Positions 44,352 to 53,367 of a stretch of DNA of 64,000 nucleotides are shown here, piece by piece. Each line of letters begins with the position of its first letter. The stretch's first letter is position 1. The stretch covers positions 1,178,001 to 1,242,000 of the forward strand of contig NZ_CP019630.1 in the NCBI RefSeq assembly GCF_001999245.1, given 5' to 3'. The DNA comes from Roseibium algicola (GTDB lineage: Bacteria > Pseudomonadota > Alphaproteobacteria > Rhizobiales > Stappiaceae). The notes under the pieces are model-generated. The model did no database searches. It was given only the letters and a program-made list of their open reading frames with translations, and was not told the origin of the DNA. The translations under genes were made by a program, and so were the position numbers.

Positions 44352-45110
44352 TCAGAACAGATCGAGCTGGTTCTTGTCCTCCTGCGATTTCTCCGCAGCT
44401 GACGGCTTGGCAACCTTTTTCAAGGGCACCGACATTTCCTCCGGCGATATCTCGCGCTGCACATCAGCATCGTCATTGACCACCTTGTTCACCCGGTTGG
44501 AAACCGGCGTCGCGACCAGAAAATCGTCTTCTACCGGCTGCAGCAGCTTTTCGGCTTCACGCCTGTCGACGTTGGCAACATCCAGCCACGTTCCGAAATC
44601 TTCCCGTTTCAGGATCACCGGCATCCGGTGATGGATCGCAGACATCATCCGGTTGGACTGGATCGTCAGGATTGCGCCTGTGTCGATGTCACCGCCATCG
44701 GGATCCGACCAGGTTTCCCAAAGGCCGGCAAAGCCCATGACGTCGCCCTTCGCCGGACGGATCCAGAAAGGCTGCTTGCCTTCCGGCGTGCGACGCCACT
44801 CGTAAAAGCCGGACGCCGGCACGAGGCACCTGTGATGACGCATGGCATTGCGGAACGACGGTTTTTGCGACGCTGTTTCCGCCCGGGCATTGATCAGAAG
44901 TGTGAAGCTTGCCGGGTCCTTGACCCAGGGCGGCATCAAGCCCCAACGCACAAGATGAAAGCGGCGTGTGCCGTCGAGCGTCTGCCGCACGATGGCCAGC
45001 GGCTGGGTTGGCGCAATGTTGTATCGCGGCGGAAAATTGGGCTGATCGACATAGTCGAAGAAGCTGCGCACAGCGTCCGGTGGTGTCGTCAGAGCCAGGC
45101 GGCCGCACAT
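44352..45110 (-). CDS. SRAP (HMCES/YedK) abasic-site DNA-protein crosslinking protein
   Basis: 252 residues from the ATG at 45110, with GGAG 8 bases upstream, giving the essential MCGR N-terminus in which Cys2 is catalytic. RYNIAPTQP, RWGLMPPWVKD, NARAETASQKPSFRNAMRHHRCLVPASGFYEWRRT and the His of SAIHHRMPVIL are the remaining conserved elements. YedK and HMCES form a thiazolidine link to abasic sites in single-stranded DNA to protect them. A C-terminal extension of about 40 residues is acidic and ends NQLDLF, which resembles a beta-clamp-binding pentapeptide (QLxLF). Confidence 0.95.
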   Translation of the reverse strand: MCGRLALTTPPDAVRSFFDYVDQPNFPPRYNIAPTQPLAIVRQTLDGTRRFHLVRWGLMPPWVKDPASFTLLINARAETASQKPSFRNAMRHHRCLVPASGFYEWRRTPEGKQPFWIRPAKGDVMGFAGLWETWSDPDGGDIDTGAILTIQSNRMMSAIHHRMPVILKREDFGTWLDVANVDRREAEKLLQPVEDDFLVATPVSNRVNKVVNDDADVQREISPEEMSVPLKKVAKPSAAEKSQEDKNQLDLF

Positions 45111-45224
45111 CGTTTTTCTCCGGTTGGGGCCCCTGAAGCGGGGCAAACAGGGTTCCGCCAAGTTAGGCAATTGGAAATAAAAAAGAAGTACCGTAGGCCC
45201 CAAGTCAATAACAGGGGGACCGGT

Positions 45225-45737
45225 ATGGAATGTTTGCATCCAGTTTTGGGCGCCGGGGAGCTGGCAGCCGAAAGGCTGGAACAGGCAAACATTAATCCCC
45301 AAACCGGTTTGGCGACCGATTATCTCAATCATTTCAATGAAGTCATGATGCTTCTGGAAATGCTGCCGGATATGCCGGATTGCGCCGAAGATGTTCTGGA
45401 GTGGGAGCCGCTCGACTATGAGGGCCATTTCGAGAACTCGAGTTTCAAGGACAAGAACCTGGCCATCATGGCCTATCATGCCGCCCCGAACTTCTTGCGC
45501 GAACACCTGGAAAAACAGGTTGCGGGCATAAACAGGCTCGTGGGCAAGATTCAGGACCAGCTGCGCGAGACACCGGATCCCGCAATGATTGCGACTGACA
45601 TTGCCGACCGGGCCACGAACGAAATCAAGCCGCTAATAGCCGTTGCCGGCGCCGTCATCCACGGCCATGTGGAACCCGAAGCGACGCAGCACGAAGGCGA
45701 AGGCGCACAGGCGGAAATCGACGCTCTGTTCGCATAA
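45225..45737 (+). CDS. Conserved hypothetical protein, cytosolic, helical
   Basis: 170 residues from the ATG at 45225, preceded by GGGGGA. The sequence appears all-helical (AAERLEQANINPQTGLATDYLNHFNEVMMLLEMLPDMPDCAEDVLEWEPLDYEGHFENSSFKDKNLAIMAYHAAP), with a basic heptad-like stretch in the middle (LREHLEKQVAGINRLVGKIQDQLRE). No motif is recognised. It is divergent from the SRAP gene with 114 bases between and is followed by the Nudix gene at 59 bases, perhaps in the same transcript. Confidence 0.75.
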   Translation: MECLHPVLGAGELAAERLEQANINPQTGLATDYLNHFNEVMMLLEMLPDMPDCAEDVLEWEPLDYEGHFENSSFKDKNLAIMAYHAAPNFLREHLEKQVAGINRLVGKIQDQLRETPDPAMIATDIADRATNEIKPLIAVAGAVIHGHVEPEATQHEGEGAQAEIDALFA

Positions 45738-45796
45738 GGCCTGACGGCTTATTGTGCCCGGGCAGAATCAGCCGTCTTTCCGTCCGCCGAGGTTCC

Positions 45797-46243
45797 ATGT
45801 CCAGGTTCTATCCGGAAGCGCCACGCGCCAGTGTCAGTGTCCTGTGCCATCGTGATGGCCGTGCCCTGCTGGTGAAGCGCGGCAGGCCTCCTTTCAAGGA
45901 TCACTGGAGTTTGCCTGGTGGAGTGATCGAGCTTGGGGAGACCCTTCAGGAAGCGGCCGCGCGTGAACTGCTGGAGGAAACCGGTGTCACTGCCGCGATC
46001 AGCGAGCCTGTCGAGACCTTCGATTCCATCCAGAGAGATGATGACGGCCGTGTCGTCACTCACTTCATCCTGACTGTCTTTTGTGGGCCTTATGTATCGG
46101 GAACTGCAGTTGCCGCCGATGATGCCGCGGCGCTCGACTGGGTCGGCCTGGAAGATCTCGACGGGCTGTTGACCACACCCGGTACGCCGGACCGCATTCG
46201 GCGGCACCTGGCTATCCCTTCAGCCAAGCAACCAGACCTCTAA
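45797..46243 (+). CDS. Nudix hydrolase
   Basis: 148 residues from the ATG at 45797 with GAGG 5 bases upstream. The Nudix box GGVIELGETLQEAAARELLEETGV is intact, with the catalytic Glu pair. PRASVSVLCHRDGRALLVKRGRPPFKDHWSLPGG upstream is typical of ADP-ribose or nucleoside-diphosphate-sugar pyrophosphatases. The true substrate is not evident. Confidence 0.94.
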   Translation: MSRFYPEAPRASVSVLCHRDGRALLVKRGRPPFKDHWSLPGGVIELGETLQEAAARELLEETGVTAAISEPVETFDSIQRDDDGRVVTHFILTVFCGPYVSGTAVAADDAAALDWVGLEDLDGLLTTPGTPDRIRRHLAIPSAKQPDL

Positions 46244-46303
46244 TCTTTGGATCAACTTGCCATAGTGCTTGCGGTGCGGCGCCGGGTTCAGCATGATCCG
46301 CCC

Positions 46304-46714
46304 ATGATCAAACGCCGCATGCACGTTTTCCTGTCCCGGACTGCTGTTGTTCTGGCCCTTGCGGCCATGTGCCCGGTGCAGGTTGTATCGGCGCAGGAAA
46401 CCGCGATCGACGCGCCCCCTTACGAACAGCAACTCATGCGTCTGTCGGAGATATTCGGAGCGCTGCATTTCCTGCGACCGCTGTGCAAGGAAAGCGATAA
46501 CCCGAGCTGGCGTGACCGCATGGAAGATTTCCTGGACGCTGAAACGCTGGACGAGAATCGCCGCCGAAGGTTCATTGAGCGGTTTAACCAGGGTTATCGT
46601 GGTTTCTCAGTTGCTTACCGAGAGTGCACAGAGGCTGCCCGTCTCGCAATGGGACAGTACTTGAGCGAAGGCGAGGTCATCATCAGCGACGTCACCAGTC
46701 GCTATGGTCGGTAA
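46304..46714 (+). CDS. TIGR02301 family exported protein
   Basis: 136 residues from the ATG at 46304; an upstream TTG at 46247 is possible but adds non-conserved sequence. A signal peptide ends near VVSAQE (about 31). The mature part QLMRLSEIFGALHFLRPLC...WRDRMEDFLDAE...RRRFIERFNQGYRGFSVAYRECTEAAR is a clear match to the TIGR02301 pattern of Rhizobiales, a periplasmic family with no assigned role. The two conserved Cys could form a disulfide. It follows the Nudix gene by 60 bases. Confidence 0.9.
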   Translation: MIKRRMHVFLSRTAVVLALAAMCPVQVVSAQETAIDAPPYEQQLMRLSEIFGALHFLRPLCKESDNPSWRDRMEDFLDAETLDENRRRRFIERFNQGYRGFSVAYRECTEAARLAMGQYLSEGEVIISDVTSRYGR

Positions 46715-46905
46715 TTTTCGCAGAAATCTTCAAATCGTTACGAGTTGGTTAACCTTTTGAATCAAATTTGTGGGTGGCCGTTAAGTTTGCGTTCACGGTT
46801 ACTTATCAGCGCGGTTCGCCGTGCTAGGATCATTACTCAAGATTCGGGGCAGGAACACGCGGGAGTTGTCCCTCTTGCGTTCGGGAAGGACCGGTAAGGA
46901 AGCGA

Positions 46906-47178
46906 ATGATAAACGACGATTACGCCGACGCGGCAATGGAAGCCGAATTTGCTGAAGACGAAGACATCAGACGTGCTGCACTCGGCTTCATTTCCGACGC
47001 CTGGGCCGAAGCCATCGCCAATGGTGTAGATGCGGACGCCGTCGCTCACGCGGCGATGTTCACTGCACTTGCGGATCTGGTTGCTGCCTATGGTGAAGAT
47101 GCCGTGGCCAAATTGGCTGAAGGCCTGCCGGATCGTATCCTGCAGGGCGACTACACCGTGAACCGCGTACTTCAGTAA
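46906..47178 (+). CDS. Small conserved acidic protein
   Basis: 90 residues with AAGGA before the ATG and a strong terminator after the stop. It is highly acidic and probably helical (ADAAMEAEFAEDEDIRRAALGFISDAWAEAIANGVDADAVAHAAMFTALADLVAAYGEDAVAKLAEGLPDRI). The second half resembles a short regulatory helix bundle. No function is recognised. Its own terminator and the 190-base upstream gap suggest a single-gene unit. Confidence 0.8.
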   Translation: MINDDYADAAMEAEFAEDEDIRRAALGFISDAWAEAIANGVDADAVAHAAMFTALADLVAAYGEDAVAKLAEGLPDRILQGDYTVNRVLQ

Positions 47179-47207
47179 AACGCACGCTCACGACACGCAT
47201 TCTGAAG

Positions 47208-47229
47208 AGGCCGGTTGCCCGGCCTTTTT
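47208..47229 (+). terminator. Rho-independent terminator
   Basis: AGGCCGG-TTGC-CCGGCCT followed by a run of T, 30 bases after the small acidic gene. It lies just before the convergent LysE gene. Confidence 0.9.
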
Positions 47230-47258
47230 GATTCAGGTGTATTTACGCCAGGCCCGTG

Positions 47259-47912
47259 CTACGTGATCAGCCCAACGCCTGCCGCTTCGAGCGCCAGCTT
47301 GAGATAGATCAGCGCGCCGAACACGACCAGCAGAAATCCGGCAATATGGTTGGCACGATCCAGCCAGAGATCGTCGATGCGCGACTTGAAGTGTGAAACG
47401 GACGCCGAGACCAGCACCCACCAGGTGGTCGCCCCTGCCGTAACCCCGGCAACCATCACCAATGCGCCGAAATGATCCCCCGTTTGGGGGCGATAGTCTC
47501 CGAGACCGCCAAATATCGCCACGAAGGCAAGCACTGCACCCGGATTGGTGATCGCCATGAAAAAGGCTGCGGTGGCATCGGCCAAAAATCCATGTTCTCT
47601 CGGATTGCCGTTCCTGGTCAGATGCGGATGGGTGTTCCAGATCTTGATGCCGAAAATGATCAGCAGAGCTCCGCCGACGATCTCGATGAGGTCGAACTGG
47701 CCTTCAATGAAATTGGTGACAGCGGAGATGCCGAAAATCGCAGCAGCCGCAAAGATGGTGTCGGCAACGACAGCCCCCAGCCCCACGAAGACACCCTGTC
47801 GAAACCCGCCATGCACGGCGTGTTGAATGGCCATGATGTTTACAGGACCAACCGGGGCTGTTGTGATAATGCCAACAAAAAACCCGATCAGTGCATATTC
47901 GAAAAACGACAC
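47259..47912 (-). CDS. LysE-family amino acid exporter
   Basis: 217 residues from a GTG start with AAGGA 7 bases upstream. Six hydrophobic helices are present. The first contains the signature GFFVGIITTAPVGPVNIMAIQHAVHGGFRQGVFVGLGAVVADTIF, the LysE/RhtB motif with the conserved PxGP and the following AD. A second conserved region is FFMAITNPGAVLAFVAIF. The family exports amino acids or related metabolites; the substrate cannot be read. It is alone on its strand here. Confidence 0.92.
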   Translation of the reverse strand: MSFFEYALIGFFVGIITTAPVGPVNIMAIQHAVHGGFRQGVFVGLGAVVADTIFAAAAIFGISAVTNFIEGQFDLIEIVGGALLIIFGIKIWNTHPHLTRNGNPREHGFLADATAAFFMAITNPGAVLAFVAIFGGLGDYRPQTGDHFGALVMVAGVTAGATTWWVLVSASVSHFKSRIDDLWLDRANHIAGFLLVVFGALIYLKLALEAAGVGLIT

Positions 47913-48123
47913 GGCCGGTCCTTTTCTAGACCCTTGATATTACCTTTAAAGCGAACGGACCTCTCGATAGCGGCCCCGCGGCGTCGTGACAAGACAAGAG
48001 GAAATTCCAGTCCCGATGTTTTCAGTCTCGCATGAATTGTTTAAGGAAAGGCGCGGGGCGATGCCTGCTTGTGCCAGTGTTATACGACGGGGACCGGCAG
48101 GTGCGGATAAACGAGGAACTTTC

Positions 48124-48813
48124 ATGAGTCGGATTTATCAGGCTGCGGTTATTGCCGCCGGTCTTCTGGCGGGCACAGCGCTCGCAGCCCCGGGTTTCGC
48201 CAAGACTGTCCAGGTGGAAACAATTCCGGTTGCGCCGTCCGAGCCTGAAAATGCACCTGCAATTCCGGCGGAAGACCTGGCAGCGCCCGAAGCTGGAGAG
48301 CCGGCAGCCGTAGAAGGTTCCAAAGCACCTACGCCGGCCAGCGCCGAGTTGCCTCAGGTGCTCTACAGCACGTCCTATCTGCCGAAACCTGTGCAGCGCA
48401 TGCAGGCCCAGCTGAAGGAAGCAGCGCTTTCGGGCAACATGGAACGGCTGCGCATGGTGTTCGAGAGCAACGAACTGCCGCCTACGGTCTCGTTCGGGCA
48501 AATCGACGACCCGATAGACTTTCTGAAGGAAATCTCCGGTGACGGCGAAGGCTTCGAGATCCTGGCCATTCTCGCCGACATCATGGATGCAGGGTTCCTG
48601 CATGTGGATGCAGGCACACCTCAGGAAATGTATCTCTGGCCGTATTTTGCCCGTTACCCCCTTCACGATCTGACACCCGATCAGAAAGTGGAGTTGTTCC
48701 GGATCGTTACCGCAGGCGACTTTGCTGAAATGCAGGATTTCGGCGCCTGGACGTTTTATCGCGTCGGCATCGGTCCTGACGGCACGCTTCATTACTTCGT
48801 GGCCGGTGACTGA
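48124..48813 (+). CDS. Exported protein of unknown function
   Basis: 229 residues from the ATG at 48124 with GAGGAA upstream; an in-frame extension to 47986 is not needed. A signal peptide ends near AAPGFA-KTV. A Pro/Ala/Glu-rich linker (about 27-75) leads to a compact domain with LPKPVQRMQAQLKEAALSGNMERLRMVFESNELPPTVSFGQIDDPIDFLKEISGDGEGFEILAILADIMDAGFLHVDAG and YLWPYFARYPLHDLTPDQKVELFRIVTAGDF. This domain looks conserved in character, but I cannot name it. It is likely periplasmic. Confidence 0.8.
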   Translation: MSRIYQAAVIAAGLLAGTALAAPGFAKTVQVETIPVAPSEPENAPAIPAEDLAAPEAGEPAAVEGSKAPTPASAELPQVLYSTSYLPKPVQRMQAQLKEAALSGNMERLRMVFESNELPPTVSFGQIDDPIDFLKEISGDGEGFEILAILADIMDAGFLHVDAGTPQEMYLWPYFARYPLHDLTPDQKVELFRIVTAGDFAEMQDFGAWTFYRVGIGPDGTLHYFVAGD

Positions 48814-48980
48814 CAATAGCCCCCCTCAGAACGCAAACCGCCAGATAAATCGGGCGCCTGTACCGATGGGGCTATTGCAGCAAAACAAAAAATCGTGACA
48901 ATCAATACGAGCGCAAGAAGTTCATTACGCGAAAAGCACGTACTTGCGCCCCGCCTTCCAACTCCCGCCATCTGCGGCGC

Positions 48981-49208
48981 ATGCGAGTGACCAATATGAT
49001 TGTAAGATTTTTCTCTGCTGCCTTTCTGATTTCGCTTCTGGCCCTGGGCGGCTGCCAATCCAGCAACCAGTCCGGCGACGGCCTGGAGAACGGTAGCGCA
49101 GCGCCTCCGATCGGCGGCTTGAGTTCAGTGGACCAGGGCCCGGATGGCGACCCGGACGCTTGCGCAGGCGAAATGTCCGAAGGCACTTCGATGACACCGG
49201 GCTGCTAA
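48981..49208 (+). CDS. Small lipoprotein
   Basis: 75 residues from the ATG at 48981 (48996 is an alternative). The lipobox LALGGC (about 20-25) follows a hydrophobic core, so the mature form begins at the Cys and is anchored to the membrane. The remainder is low-complexity, Gly/Ser/Asp-rich, with a pair of Cys near the C-terminus (DACAGEM...TPGC). Function unknown. Confidence 0.7.
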   Translation: MRVTNMIVRFFSAAFLISLLALGGCQSSNQSGDGLENGSAAPPIGGLSSVDQGPDGDPDACAGEMSEGTSMTPGC

Positions 49209-49334
49209 GCGCCCGGAACCTGATCAAAACCTGCTTTCCGGAACGGCCGCAGCAAACAGCGCAACCGCTCCGGAAAGCTTCCGAGCTGCTTCGCCGGTGG
49301 TTGACCTTGACTGGTTTCAAAAAATCGCCGGACC

Positions 49335-51140
49335 TCACTGTCCGGCAGGGGTGGTCCAGCCTGCTTCCTTAAGTCCTGCCGTAAGGGAAGAAACTATCTG
49401 CTCGCTCGCCTGATGGGAGCGCAGGAAGGTACCAGGGTCACGGCCCAGGCCGGGAGAAACTTCCGCCATCTTTTCCAGCGCAGCACGAGCTGCTGCCTTG
49501 TTGCCGAGCTTCGATTGGGCAATTGCGACGAGACACCAGCTCACCCCGGATCCATCCAGGACGCCCTTCTTCGCGGCTGTCAGCATCTCGGCGTAGCGGC
49601 CATTCAGCAGATGATTGATGGCAATCAGATGGAAATACCAGCCCGGCGCGTTCCGCGTGCGCTCGATCGCCTTTTCCAGATAGGGAATGCCTTCCTCGAA
49701 CTTTCCCACCACAGCCAGTCGCCAACCCAGCTGTGCCAGGGTGTCCGGATCGTTGGGATTGAGATCGAGCGCCTTCTTGGCGAGCCTTTCCCCTTCCTCG
49801 ATATTTCCCATGTAATGATTGATCGAGGAAAGCGCCTTGAGTGCGAGAATGTTGTTGCCATCAAGGCTCAGGGCATGTGACGCGGCGTCCAGGGCACTGT
49901 CGAAGGCAAGTTCCTTGTCTCCCTCTGCAGCCAGACCGAAGCGCGCGGAATCCAGATAGAGCCAGCCCAGCATGGCCCAGGCTTCTACATAATCCGGATC
50001 CCGCTTGACCGCGCGGTTCAGGCACTCCTGAACCTTCGCATGCAGTTGCCTGGAAAAGTTCCTTCGGTAAACGTAGCCCCGCAGCACGCACTCGAAACTG
50101 TCGTTGCTCGGTTCACCTCCGGCGGGCAGGTTGCTCGCAAGTTCCGACTTGATGACGCCGTAGGGCTGACCGGCGACCGTCGCAATTTCCGAAGCGATGC
50201 TTTTCTCGATTTCCAGCAAGGTTGTTCGACTGCGCTTGCGATCGTAGCTGCCAGACCAGAGCACCCGCTTGCTGGGGCTGTGCACCAGCTTCGCACCGAC
50301 ACGGACGATCTCGCCTTCCGAGGCGACAGACCCGGAAATCAGGAAGGCGACGTTTTCCTGCCGGCCGATTTCAACCGGGTCAAAGGTTTCGCCAACCTTT
50401 CTGCCGGATGGAGGCCAAAAGATCCGGAAGTCCGGAAACCGGCTCAATGCAGTCATGATCTGCTCGGCAATACCCGCCGCCAGGATCTGTTGTTCCGGAT
50501 CCGTCGACGTCACACTGAATGGAAGAACCATCACGGAAGGTTGGGAGGCCTCGAGCCGCACCTGTTGTGCCGGCTGAAAGAGCATCACGACTGCTGCCCC
50601 CAGCACAAGAAGCGCGAACAGGACCGCTCCCCCGGCAACCAACCAGGGCAACCTGGATGAGGTTCGCACAGATCTTGGTGACGCATTGACCTCTTCGGGC
50701 ACATGAGAACCTGCCGTCTCATCGTTGCCGGTAGTCGAGCCGTCCCGTGCAGTCACACTGGCCAGATTGTCATGAAACTTCGGCGCATACTGGCCTTTGG
50801 GAATGGAAATGCGGATCGGATTCCGCGCGCCTTCTGCAATGTAGTAACTGTCCAGATCATGCCGCAGGCGGCGGGCCTCCAGACGAACGATCGGGTCTGA
50901 TTGCGGGTCAAAGTTCTCATCACGACCGAAGACGGCCAATCCGATAGCGTAGCCCTTCAGCGTGTCCGCGCGCCCGGCCAACGCCTCCTCTATCAGGAAC
51001 GTCAGCATGGCGCGGCGCTTGGGCGTTGCGTGAAAATGATCGCTTTGCAGGACACGGGATAGTTCCTCCCGAACGCGGGCCGGGCAATCGAACTCCTCCA
51101 CATCTCCCGCTGCAACTATTTGTTGCCTGCCAGTCCGCAT
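49335..51140 (-). CDS. Membrane-anchored wHTH-TolB-like-TPR regulator
   Basis: 601 residues, AGGGGGAAAG before the ATG. The cytosolic N-terminus (about 15-110: VREELSRVLQSDHFHATPKRRAMLTFLIEEALAGRADTLKGYAIGLAVFGRDENFDPQSDPIVRLEARRLRHDLDSYY, then IRISIPKGQYAP) is a recognised winged-helix-like head. A helix at about 159-181 crosses the membrane. A FlgO/TolB-like domain (PSVMVLPFSVTSTD...ILAAGIAEQIMTALSRF) and four or so TPRs are outside. ToxR-like proteins of this form sense an envelope signal and bind DNA directly. It is divergent from the sulfatase/cytochrome set, whose regulator it may be. Confidence 0.85.
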   Translation of the reverse strand: MRTGRQQIVAAGDVEEFDCPARVREELSRVLQSDHFHATPKRRAMLTFLIEEALAGRADTLKGYAIGLAVFGRDENFDPQSDPIVRLEARRLRHDLDSYYIAEGARNPIRISIPKGQYAPKFHDNLASVTARDGSTTGNDETAGSHVPEEVNASPRSVRTSSRLPWLVAGGAVLFALLVLGAAVVMLFQPAQQVRLEASQPSVMVLPFSVTSTDPEQQILAAGIAEQIMTALSRFPDFRIFWPPSGRKVGETFDPVEIGRQENVAFLISGSVASEGEIVRVGAKLVHSPSKRVLWSGSYDRKRSRTTLLEIEKSIASEIATVAGQPYGVIKSELASNLPAGGEPSNDSFECVLRGYVYRRNFSRQLHAKVQECLNRAVKRDPDYVEAWAMLGWLYLDSARFGLAAEGDKELAFDSALDAASHALSLDGNNILALKALSSINHYMGNIEEGERLAKKALDLNPNDPDTLAQLGWRLAVVGKFEEGIPYLEKAIERTRNAPGWYFHLIAINHLLNGRYAEMLTAAKKGVLDGSGVSWCLVAIAQSKLGNKAAARAALEKMAEVSPGLGRDPGTFLRSHQASEQIVSSLTAGLKEAGWTTPAGQ

Positions 51141-51356
51141 CTTTCCCCCTGAAAGGGCCGGAAAATAACTTTAACCGAACGATAGTCCAATGCCATGAGC
51201 TTTGTCATCTTTAACAAGTGACTTAACGCAAAAAGACGAACAACAGATTGCATAAGACTCCTGTTCGTACCTGTTCATACCTTGTAAGTGGCTTGAATCC
51301 CGTAGGTAATCTTGGTGGAATTTTCCTGGAGCCATCGACAACGGGGCAATGCCGTC

Positions 51357-51635
51357 ATGCCGACAGCAGCTCTCATCACGCGTCGTTTCAACGTGGACGA
51401 ACTTGCTGTCCGCCGCCTCTGCAACTCTCATCCTGCCTTCTTGTCACTGTGCGAGGACTACGCAACCGCATGTTGCGCCCTCGAACGCTGGCGGAACGAT
51501 GAAGCAAAGGCTGCCGACTATCGCTCCGTGATTGAAGAACTTGAACGGGAAATATCAAGCTTCCTGACCGGAAGCGCACCTATCGACGGGCCGTCATCGG
51601 CCTACTCCACGAATGGTCCAAAAAGGAGCCATTAG
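51357..51635 (+). CDS. Small hypothetical protein before the arylsulfatase gene
   Basis: 92 residues from the ATG at 51357 (an in-frame GTG at 51312 gives 107). It has a helical pattern with Cys at three sites (RRLCNSHPAFLSLCEDYATACCALERWRNDEAKAADYRSVIEELEREISSFL) and resembles small stress-type proteins, without a name I can give. The stop is 2 bases before the arylsulfatase ATG, which implies coupled expression. The ribosome site is poor, so the call is moderate. Confidence 0.55.
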   Translation: MPTAALITRRFNVDELAVRRLCNSHPAFLSLCEDYATACCALERWRNDEAKAADYRSVIEELEREISSFLTGSAPIDGPSSAYSTNGPKRSH

Positions 51636-51637
51636 GT

Positions 51638-53284
51638 ATGTTGACCAGAATAGTAACCGGACTGGCGGTCGCAGGCATGGCCTGCACAGCGCTGTCAGGT
51701 GTCGCCTTCGCGCTAGACGCAAAGAAGCCCAACATCCTCTTCATTGTGTCGGACGACACCGGCTACGGCGACACTGGCCCGTATCTGGGCGGTGAAGCCC
51801 GCGGCATGCCGACGCCGAACATCGACAAGCTGGCTGACGACGGCATGATGTTCACGCATTTCTACGCCCAGCCCAGCTGCACGCCGGGACGTGCCGCCAT
51901 GCAGACAGGCCGTATTCCCAACCGGTCCGGCATGACGACGGTGGCCTTCCAGGGCCAGGGTGGCGGCCTTCCCGCTGCCGAGTGGACATTGGCGTCGGTT
52001 CTGAAAACCGGTGGCTACGACACCTATTTCACCGGCAAATGGCACCTTGGTGAAGCGGACTACGCGCTGCCAAATGCCCAGGGCTATGACGTGATGAAAT
52101 ACGTCGGTCTTTACCACCTCAACGCCTACACCTATGCCGATCCGACCTGGTTCCCGGACATGCCGAAGGACCTGCGCGAGATGTTCGCGAAGGTCACAAA
52201 GGGGTCGCTCTCCGGCAAGGCCGGTGAAAAGCCGACAGAGGACTTCAAGATCAACGGCCAATACGTCGATACGCCGGACAAGGGTGTGGTCGGTATTCCC
52301 TATTTCGATGGCTACGTCGAAAAGGCGGGGCTCGAGTTTCTGGAAGAAGCCGCCAAGAAACCGGACACGCCGTTCTTCATCAACGTCAACTTCATGAAGG
52401 TGCACCAGCCGAACATGCCGGCGCCGGAGTTTGAAGGAAAATCGATCTCCAAGACCAAATATGCAGACTCCGTCGTCGAACTGGACAGCCGCATCGGCAA
52501 TCTGGTCAATAAACTCGACGAGCTCGGTCTGTCCGACAATACGATTGTCTTCTGGACCACGGACAACGGCGCCTGGCAGGACGTTTATCCGGACGCCGGT
52601 TACACGCCGTTCCGCGGCACCAAAGGCACCGTGCGTGAAGGCGGCAACCGCGTTCCGGCAATCGTCCGCTGGCCCGGCCACGTCAAACCGGACACGAAAA
52701 GTGCCGCTGTTGTCGGCGGTCTCGACCTGATGGCCACTTTCGCTTCTGCCGCCGGCATTACGCTGCCGACCGAAGACCGCGAAGGCCAGCCGATCATGTT
52801 CGACAGCTACGACATGACACCTGTGTGGGAAGGTTCCGGAGACTCCGGCCGTAAAGCGTGGTTCTATTTCACCGAGAACGAGCTTTCCCCAGGGGCAGCG
52901 CGTGTCGGCAACTACAAGGCCGTTTTCAACCTGCGCGGCGACGATGGCGCAACCACCGGCGGCTTGGCAGTCGACAGCAACCTTGGCTGGAAGGGTCCCG
53001 ACAGCTATGTTGCTACTGTTCCGCAGGTGTTCAACCTGCTGGACGATCCGCAGGAGCGCTATGACATGTTCATGAACAACTTCACCGAACGCACCTGGTA
53101 TTTGCCGGTGATCAACAACGAGGTGACGGAACTCATGAAGTCCTACGTCAAATATCCGCCGCGCAAGCTGCAGTCGGAAACCTATACAGGCCCGATCACG
53201 CTCAGCCAGTATCAGCGGTTCAAATATGTTCAGGAGGCTCTTGCCAAGGACGGTTTCTCGATCGGCCTGCCGACCGGCAACTGA
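51638..53284 (+). CDS. Exported arylsulfatase (S1 sulfatase family)
   Basis: 548 residues. A signal peptide ends near VAFA-LDA (25). KKPNILFIVSDDTGYGD gives the metal-binding Asp pair (39-40); SCTPGRAAMQTGR carries Cys81, to be converted to formylglycine, in a CxPGR form; the usual fourth residue is Ser. GKWHLGE, a late VFWTTDNGAW and FRGTKGTVREGGNRVPAIVRWPG are further sulfatase elements. No formylglycine-generating enzyme is in the window. It should hydrolyse sulfate esters in the periplasm, though S1 includes choline-sulfatases and phosphonate hydrolases. Confidence 0.94.
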   Translation: MLTRIVTGLAVAGMACTALSGVAFALDAKKPNILFIVSDDTGYGDTGPYLGGEARGMPTPNIDKLADDGMMFTHFYAQPSCTPGRAAMQTGRIPNRSGMTTVAFQGQGGGLPAAEWTLASVLKTGGYDTYFTGKWHLGEADYALPNAQGYDVMKYVGLYHLNAYTYADPTWFPDMPKDLREMFAKVTKGSLSGKAGEKPTEDFKINGQYVDTPDKGVVGIPYFDGYVEKAGLEFLEEAAKKPDTPFFINVNFMKVHQPNMPAPEFEGKSISKTKYADSVVELDSRIGNLVNKLDELGLSDNTIVFWTTDNGAWQDVYPDAGYTPFRGTKGTVREGGNRVPAIVRWPGHVKPDTKSAAVVGGLDLMATFASAAGITLPTEDREGQPIMFDSYDMTPVWEGSGDSGRKAWFYFTENELSPGAARVGNYKAVFNLRGDDGATTGGLAVDSNLGWKGPDSYVATVPQVFNLLDDPQERYDMFMNNFTERTWYLPVINNEVTELMKSYVKYPPRKLQSETYTGPITLSQYQRFKYVQEALAKDGFSIGLPTGN

Positions 53285-53302
53285 TCTTCGAAGTAAATGA
53301 GC

Positions 53303-53330
53303 GTCCGCCCCGGCGACGTCCGGGGCGGAC
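53303..53330 (+). other. Strong intercistronic hairpin between sulfatase and HAD genes
   Basis: GTCCGCCCCGG / CCGGGGCGGAC is a perfect 11-bp GC stem with a 6-base loop, 19 bases after the arylsulfatase stop. No T-run follows, so it more likely stabilises the upstream mRNA or lowers downstream expression than ends transcription. Confidence 0.75.
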
Positions 53331-53367
53331 ATAGCGTTGAACAACACGAATTTGGAAGGTTGCAGCT

